This document shows, piece by piece, positions 18,432 to 23,924 of a stretch of DNA of 23,924 nt. The DNA lies in the NCBI GenBank assembly GCA_014904845.1, contig MU119722.1, positions 1 through 23,924 of the forward strand. The letters are read 5' to 3'. This DNA is from Acephala macrosclerotiorum (lineage: Eukaryota > Ascomycota > Leotiomycetes > Helotiales > Mollisiaceae). Positions within the stretch are counted from its first letter, which is position 1. Every line of letters starts with the position of its first letter. The translations under genes and the position numbers were made by a program. Under the pieces are notes generated by a model. It was given only the letters and a program-made list of their open reading frames with translations, was not told the DNA's origin and made no database searches.

Positions 18432-18898
18432 TGTTACGATGGACTTGACCTGGCTCTCTGGTATAATACGGCAACTTTGATAAAGTTCGCTGGCATCGGC
18501 ATCAGCACGCGGAAGTTGAAGGATATCATCAGAGACATACTCACAAAGAAAGAAACTAGAGGCACCATGAAGTGCTTGGAACTAGTGCAGATACTTCTAC
18601 TAAGTACATGATACATCGCTTCCTTCTGGTGTCTCTGAGCCCTTATCCTCCGGCAAAGTGCAACGTTACAAAGTTGTACTGTACAATACATAATACATGA
18701 AGTTCATCAATCATTATGTGTGTAAACGACATCATTAAACACAAGAGCGCCGAAGCAATATGCGCAAACTTTGGAAAATAATGAGACATCGCCGAACAGA
18801 CATTTCAAAATAGCAGGGAAGTTGTTTCCCATAATGGCTTGCTTAATCGTCAAACTGGCAGATAATTATCGGTACTAGGAAGAGCAATGGCCGTTCCC
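18432..18898. other. Convergent intergenic region
   Basis: It separates the 3' ends of the GPI-protein gene and the kinase gene. It should contain both 3' untranslated regions. No ORF with a motif was seen. Confidence 0.5.
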
Positions 18899-20897
18899 TC
18901 AGCGTTTGGTCGGGCCGAAATGAGGAGCTCCCGTAGGTTGTCGACGGAGTCGTTCAGGTTTTCCATTTCCAAGTCGCATCATTGTTCCATCTTGCTTGGG
19001 ACTTCCTCTCCTTATTCGTATGGGCCGACTCTGCTGGCGCGGAGCCATGGCTGGGGCGGATGTGGTGGGACTTTCGGCGATGAGAGGTATGAGAGGCGGA
19101 ACCAGGTGCGCTGGGGTACTGAGGCCCTCTCCGCTGAACCATTTGATCAGCATTTGCGCGGCGGAAGCGCGTTTTTCTGGGTCTAAGACCGCCATCTCTT
19201 TAATGGACGTAATGTCCTTGGACTTTGCCGCAGCAATGACGGTGTCATAGATCTCTTGTACCGATTGAAATGATTTTTGCCGGAAGTCCTCAACATTCAA
19301 GGCCCAGAGTATTGTGACGAACAATGACCAGACATCTGCTTTGCCTATTCAACGTATGGTTAGCACATATTTCTGGTGGCTTTCTAGGACAATTTCAATG
19401 TTCCAAAGGTCTCGGGAAAATAAGACGACAAACAACGCAAACATGGCGAGACGTCTCTCGAGAATAAGACATTTCATCACTCGGAAGTCCGACGGGGCGC
19501 GGGCAAGTATATGCTCACATGTTTGCCCTCCTTTTTCAAACATTTCAGGAGCCATGTAAATCTGAGTTCCGGCAAATGTCCTGGCGTCGATAACGCGATT
19601 ACAGAGCCCGAAATCCCCAAGCTGAAACCGAAATTGATTATTCAAGCCTGGCAGAGAGACGTAGAGAATATTTTCGGGCTTGACATCCCGATGGATGATG
19701 TTTTTCGACGATAGACAATCGAGTGCTCGAAGCATTTGAGGGAAGGCAGACTCGGCGACGAGCTTCTGGAGTTCGGGTGCCTTCTCAATTAATGACGCCA
19801 ATGTCCCATCTTTCAAACCCATAAATATTTCTATCGTTGGCTGATCCCACCCTTGCGAACCGATGTAATCGACGATATGGGGCTGTTAATTTCAGTAAAC
19901 AGATCTAGGGAATTCAATACTGGGCTCCTTACATGGTTGATGCTCGCAAGAGTTTCCACTTCTCGCTTGAGCGTGCGGTACAATTCCTCCCCCCAAGCTT
20001 CCGCCGTTCTGCCTGCGGGCCCTGTCAAAATCTTAACAGCCATAAGCCTCCCTAAGTCCACGTCGACACATTTATGTACGGTCCCAAAGTTTCCGGCTCC
20101 TGATATGCATGAGTTCCAAGTCAGTATTATACTTGATACATCTGGTCGGGTATATTTGCATGTCCTAGAACTTCTGGAACATTCAACCGCCCGTGAGTGC
20201 TCAACTGTAAACTCTGGAGATGCTGCCGAAGGGGAATCGGTTGAACGAAAGGTTGGGGCTTACCGAGTGGAAGCCCGATCTTATGGTATCTTATCTTTAG
20301 TTGATTTTGCCCCGGTGTATGAATTCTCGTCAACCTCTGCGACGGCAATTCGGTTGGCGCCTCATCCAACGTCCTTGCCAGGAGGGGACTTTCATCCTCT
20401 TCCGCCAGCTTGCCCTCTTGGCTCTTTATCATTGCCACTGTCTCATCAGGGGTACCGTGCCATATCAAGTTGAATTGAACCAAATCGCGCCTTGTACCGC
20501 CCATACCAATTACTGTATTAAGACCCCTCTGCACGACTATTCGTCGTAGTCGGCCAGGCTCAAATGATTGGCAATTTTCACTAGAAACCTGAGTTGTTTG
20601 GCTATTCGATCTGTCATAGAGCATAACAACTCTTGACTCTAAATCAATCTCGAAGGAGCACTGGACTCTTCCTATCGAGGATCCTTCTACCAGGATGTCG
20701 GTGTTACTACGCCCAAGTGTCGCAAGAGTACCTCGGGACTTCGAGCGAATGTTAAACCCTACATTGATACCCAAGGCCTCATTCGGTAGCTTCGAGATGA
20801 GGTGGCTGTTACTCTGGTGGGCTATAACTTCGTGAGCCCGATCGTTTCTAGCCGCGAGAGAGAATAAGGCAAGGTGATGCGGCTGAGAGCGAGGCAT
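18899..20897 (-). CDS. FHA-domain serine/threonine protein kinase
   Basis: Four exons (20897-20264, 20099-19933, 19882-19519, 19344-18899) give 536 residues. The introns are 164, 50 and 174 bases with donors GTAAGC, GTAAGG and GTGAGC, and phases match at every junction. Residues about 45-147 form a divergent FHA (phosphopeptide-binding) domain: TLGRSNTDI, SSIGRVQCSFEID, VVMLYDRSNSQTTQV. The kinase domain has LGAGNFGTV (G-loop, 211-219), AVK (K234), the helix C Glu258, HRDVKPEN (331-338), DFG (357-359), APE (378-380) and DVW (392-394), so all catalytic residues are present. After about 460 the tail is Pro/Ser/Arg-rich. The fold is that of checkpoint (Rad53/Chk2-like) FHA-kinases, but the order and degeneracy fit the expanded fungal FHA-kinase group better. 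I infer a signalling role without a known substrate. It is divergent from the gene at 21575, with 677 bases between start codons. Confidence 0.9.
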
Positions 20898-21574
20898 TGG
20901 CTAGGACTGAGCTTGATGAGAATGCCGATGGCGGTTGAAACAATCGAATCCATAGAAGAATCAGAAAGAAGGGAAAAAATGAAGAGATATTCGCAGATTT
21001 CAAGTAGGAAGGATCGAAATTTCGCTGGTATGAAAGTACTAAGGCAGCGAAGTAACAGTCAAGAGGGAAATGTCAAACGAACCCAGTCATGAACTCAAAC
21101 CCTAATGGGGGCCTCAAGCAAGAGAGGCTGAAGAGGTACAGCAAGCATTTGTGTTTCATGGCCACGCAGTTCATGCACACCGAGTAGTGCTCGACAAATG
21201 TTAGCGAGAGAAGCCTGCAGCTAAACGCCGCAGCACCCGGGGGCCGGACGCTAAACCCCAAACGGAGGCGCTAGTAAACCGCCAACCCGACACGCGCCCG
21301 AACTTGTACCACCGTACCACCAGACCAACAGCTTCTACCTACTGTTTGTGCTTTTCGACCACTCCTAATACTTATGCAACGCTCCATTGAGGTGCTTGCA
21401 TACTCCCTTTGCATAATGGATACCTTTCCAATCACTCTTGCGTAATGATTCACAAACTACACAATCTGACAGTCCAATCACCAAATTCTCACAAAGCCAA
21501 CGCAACCATTCCTTGAGCACACCTTCACTCCCTTACGACATTTTCCTCTACTGCTACTGTACAACACCAGACAA
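20898..21574. promoter_or_regulatory. Divergent promoter region
   Basis: It lies between the start codons of the FHA-kinase (minus) and the Trp-module protein (plus) and so must hold both promoters. A CT-rich tract precedes the plus-strand ATG (about 21525-21560). Short ORFs within it have no motif. Confidence 0.45.
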
Positions 21575-23077
21575 ATGGCAAGCTCTCTTGCAGGCGGCTT
21601 GGAGAAGGTTCACGGAGCCCTGCACCTCTTAGAGGCAGATCCATCGAGGCTTGAACGTGCAAGAATGCGATTCAGTGCCTCTCCCCCAGAATACAATTCG
21701 ATTCCATCCGGCACCACGACCCGATCCGAGAGTCCGAACCCCATTAGCGACGAACAACGGCAGAAGGAAGAACGATATTATCAAGTGCGGCACGATCGCG
21801 GACAGTCGCTGCCCTATGGTCAGTTTCTCACACAAGTCGACGAAGAGGCGAAACGAATATGGGAGTCGAATCCGGCTACGAAGTGGATGACCCAAATTCC
21901 TAGTGGTGGCCTTGAGGAGAAGGAAGCGATTAAGATCGTCAGAGGTCGTTGGATTGAGCAAGGCATTTGGAAAGACAAGTGGGAAGCGATGGCTGCTGGA
22001 AATTACCGGGACATTGGGAGGTGGAAACACGAAGAGCCGTTAGAAGTGGAGTCGGAATTCGAGACAGACACAGAAGCAGAGTTCATATTCCTAGGACCCA
22101 AACCTCGGAGGCTGAAAAGCGAAGCAGAAAGGCGACAAGTCGCAGGGCGTCGAGTCTTGCGGGCGCGAGATCGAGAAGCTTCAAAACCATACCATCAATT
22201 TGTCTATCAGGTCTCGAAGGAACGTGAGCGAATGTGCGGAGAATCGGTGACACCGGGTGATGCCGAAAATGTCCCTGTCGACATCAATACCCAGGCATAC
22301 GAGAATGTTAAAAGCATCTGGTCAAAGCGAGGGATCTGGGATTCAAGATGGGGAATTCTGCCAGGAATGTCATGGAAGCACGAACACCCGCTTGAGGACT
22401 TCGTTGAATATACGCGTCCAGCCCAGCCGGTCGAAAATGGAGATGATGGCGAAGCAGAACCTGCAAATCCACCTGTTTTCACATTTGGATTACCTTCCAA
22501 TGTCTCAGAAAGTAACGGGCTGCCAGATGTCACGGATCCCTCTCACTACGAGCCATCGGCAGCTGCCAGTGAGAATGGCCTGGAAAATGAACACGTTGAG
22601 CCCTCCAAGCCAACTCCAGGACCGAAAAACCGTGGCCGCCGTGCTACAAGGGGTAAGACTACGCATATCAAAGGATCGAGGCCAGACAAAACTTCTGGTG
22701 AAGATGACCAAAACCAGCCTGCCTCAAAGTTACTTGGTCAAGGACAGAAAGCCTCAAAAGTCGCCAAGTCCACTCCGAACTCGAAGGGGAATCCCCGCAA
22801 GCGTACTATCTCACAAGTCGAGACTTCTGAAACTTTGGCAAAACCTCCCGCTGACGACACACCACAAGCACAACCAGGATATGTTACGCCGCGGAAGAGC
22901 CCGCGTCTACGTGAGAAGAGAAAGGCTGAGGCTACTTCTCCGAATACCAACACACAAGCAAGCAAGGCGAATTCCAAACGGAAAACTGCGAGGACCACGA
23001 AAGTCAAGAGCTCTGCAAAACCTCAAGGGGTTTCAAAGCCTACAAGAAATACAAGATCAAAGGCGAAGAAGAAGTGA
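21575..23077 (+). CDS. Basic, probably nuclear protein with a duplicated Trp-rich module
   Basis: A 500-residue intronless ORF; ATG 21575 is the first in frame. I do not recognise a named family, though I recall similar hypothetical proteins in leotiomycetes. Residues 81-157 and 206-274 are two copies of one module. Each starts with Y-x-Q-F-x-x-Q-V (YGQFLTQV and YHQFVYQV) and ends with G-I-W-x-x-(R/K)-W (GIWKDKWEAM and GIWDSRWGIL), then W-K-H-E-x-P-L-E. The first 80 residues are polar with a short helical start. From about 285 on, the protein is low-complexity and disordered. It becomes strongly basic toward the end, with AT-hook-like PKNRGRRATRGK (350-361), TPRKSPRLREKRK (438-450) and a KR-rich terminus, all typical of nuclear DNA-associated proteins. 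No catalytic motif or membrane segment. The function is unknown. Confidence 0.87.
   Translation: MASSLAGGLEKVHGALHLLEADPSRLERARMRFSASPPEYNSIPSGTTTRSESPNPISDEQRQKEERYYQVRHDRGQSLPYGQFLTQVDEEAKRIWESNPATKWMTQIPSGGLEEKEAIKIVRGRWIEQGIWKDKWEAMAAGNYRDIGRWKHEEPLEVESEFETDTEAEFIFLGPKPRRLKSEAERRQVAGRRVLRARDREASKPYHQFVYQVSKERERMCGESVTPGDAENVPVDINTQAYENVKSIWSKRGIWDSRWGILPGMSWKHEHPLEDFVEYTRPAQPVENGDDGEAEPANPPVFTFGLPSNVSESNGLPDVTDPSHYEPSAAASENGLENEHVEPSKPTPGPKNRGRRATRGKTTHIKGSRPDKTSGEDDQNQPASKLLGQGQKASKVAKSTPNSKGNPRKRTISQVETSETLAKPPADDTPQAQPGYVTPRKSPRLREKRKAEATSPNTNTQASKANSKRKTARTTKVKSSAKPQGVSKPTRNTRSKAKKK
21815..22396 (+). repeat. Two copies of a Trp-rich protein module within one gene
   Basis: Codons for residues 81-157 (21815-22045) and 206-274 (22190-22396) encode the same pattern. 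Both start at Y-x-Q-F-x-x-Q-V and end at W-K-H-E-x-P-L-E, sharing about a third of residues by eye and the same Trp spacing. DNA identity is low, so the duplication is old. Confidence 0.75.
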
Positions 23078-23924
23078 CAAGCTCAGAATCCAATACTTTC
23101 GCATAAGCGACATCCTTCAAGAAAGCGATCAGAGCCTCATGACCAACTCACCGCTATGGTCAAATCGTAAGACCGAGCCTTTTAATTTCAGTCGTGTTCA
23201 TCTGGCATCGGAAGGCCAGTGTCATTCAAGTCTGCTTCCCACTGAACGAGTCTAGCTCACCAAACACTATTCATATAAGTGACGAAATTCGTATGCAAGC
23301 TAGGCTGCACCTCCAAAGTTGTAGTGAAACAAGCCCATCACAGGCACCAGGTTTCTTATCTGCATATATTCTCATGAAAATGCTGTACATACCATATGTC
23401 ATCTCATCAATGCGAAATGAGATTCATGAAAGAAAAGTAGATGTTTCCTCCAAATCAATTCACATCGTGCTAGCCGAGTGTCAGAGTAATTCCATCACGC
23501 TTGCTACGACGTGCAGATAGTAGACTGATATCATTCAAGAAACGCAGTCTGAGCAGTATTAGGGAATGGCTAGCAGAGCTATCTCGGGCTAACATCCACA
23601 ATGAGGGGTCGATGATCTTTGTTCTTATTTCCTACCAGTCGTGTATCTATTGAATTCAAAGTCGTTCAAAGTCGTCTATGCCTGCCTGAATGCTTGCATT
23701 GTCATTGCCTTGAGTCCTCTAGACGTTGAACAGAATTAACAACTTTATATTGTCCGGAAATAGAGCAAGCCCATCATGAATTATCTAAAGATTCGTCACC
23801 CCAATACAAAGCGCTCGTCGGACACCGATATGAATGCTCATCCTCCATCGCCCATATACACAGAGAGTCCAATCAGTCAGTCGACTGATCAACTGACTGA
23901 TCAGTGATCAGTGTCAGTCATTCA
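23078..23924. other. 3' flank to the end of the window, no gene recognised
   Basis: It holds the probable 3' untranslated region of the Trp-module gene. A plus-strand frame to 23520 has no motif and overlaps that flank. The final 60 bases are a palindrome-rich tract (separate entry). Confidence 0.45.
23869..23921. repeat. Cluster of short palindromes and TCAGT/TGATCA repeats
   Basis: The tract is built from overlapping TCAGTCA, ACTGATC and TGATCA words. It includes the perfect 12-base palindrome TCAGTCGACTGA (23877-23888) and the 10-base palindrome ACTGATCAGT. It ends near the window edge, so its full extent cannot be seen. Confidence 0.5.

Noticed and set aside
19853..20473. 206-codon plus-strand ORF
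   Set aside because: It is antisense to the kinase exons and introns, whose splice phases and catalytic motifs are consistent.
22257..23255. 332-codon plus-strand ORF in another frame of the Trp-module gene
   Set aside because: It is very Ser/Arg/Leu-rich with no motif; the alternative frame contains the duplicated module and a proper ATG.

Overview
The window looks like nuclear DNA of a filamentous ascomycete (Pezizomycotina; a leotiomycete is my guess from the flavour of the proteins, not shown). The evidence is short GT..AG introns with CTAAC or CTGAC branch-like sites, CT-rich leaders before start codons, intronless metabolic genes, an FHA-kinase of a type I know from fungi, and very AT-rich blocks with the C-to-T and G-to-A decay typical of repeat-induced point mutation (RIP). 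No rRNA, tRNA, CRISPR array or operon-like structure was seen.

Layout. 1-1690 is a RIP-destroyed pogo/Fot1-like transposon, minus strand. 1691-3384 has no recognisable gene. 3385-4847 and 9011-10473 are two same-orientation copies of one Tc1/mariner element with terminal inverted repeats. The first is half legible, the second is thoroughly mutated. Between them lie an epoxide hydrolase-like alpha/beta hydrolase (5406-6494), a broken gene fragment (6924-7303) and a mitochondrial carrier (7918-8769). From 10474 to 17284 the DNA has normal base composition but is gene-poor. It holds a C2HC-finger fragment, an RNase H-domain gene with a frame break (11196-12016), a small Cys-rich ORF (12784-13029, minus), a coding-like tract with an internal stop (13468-13993, minus) and an orphan ORF ending at 15515.

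From 17285 the window becomes a normal gene region: a secreted, Cys-rich, probably GPI-anchored protein with one clear intron (17285-18431, plus), a four-exon FHA-domain Ser/Thr kinase (20897-18899, minus, convergent with the former), and a 500-residue nuclear-looking basic protein with a duplicated Trp-rich module (21575-23077, plus, divergent from the kinase).

The genes do not form an evident pathway. They read as independent single-gene units set between transposon-derived, RIP-affected islands. The most informative signals are (1) a pogo transposase still legible beneath RIP, with two inferred catalytic Asp codons turned to Asn, (2) paired copies of one element showing which sites mutate and which (CpG) are mostly spared, (3) the half-mutated state of copy 1, and (4) the unrecognised duplicated Trp module. 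I found no convincing new multi-gene system.
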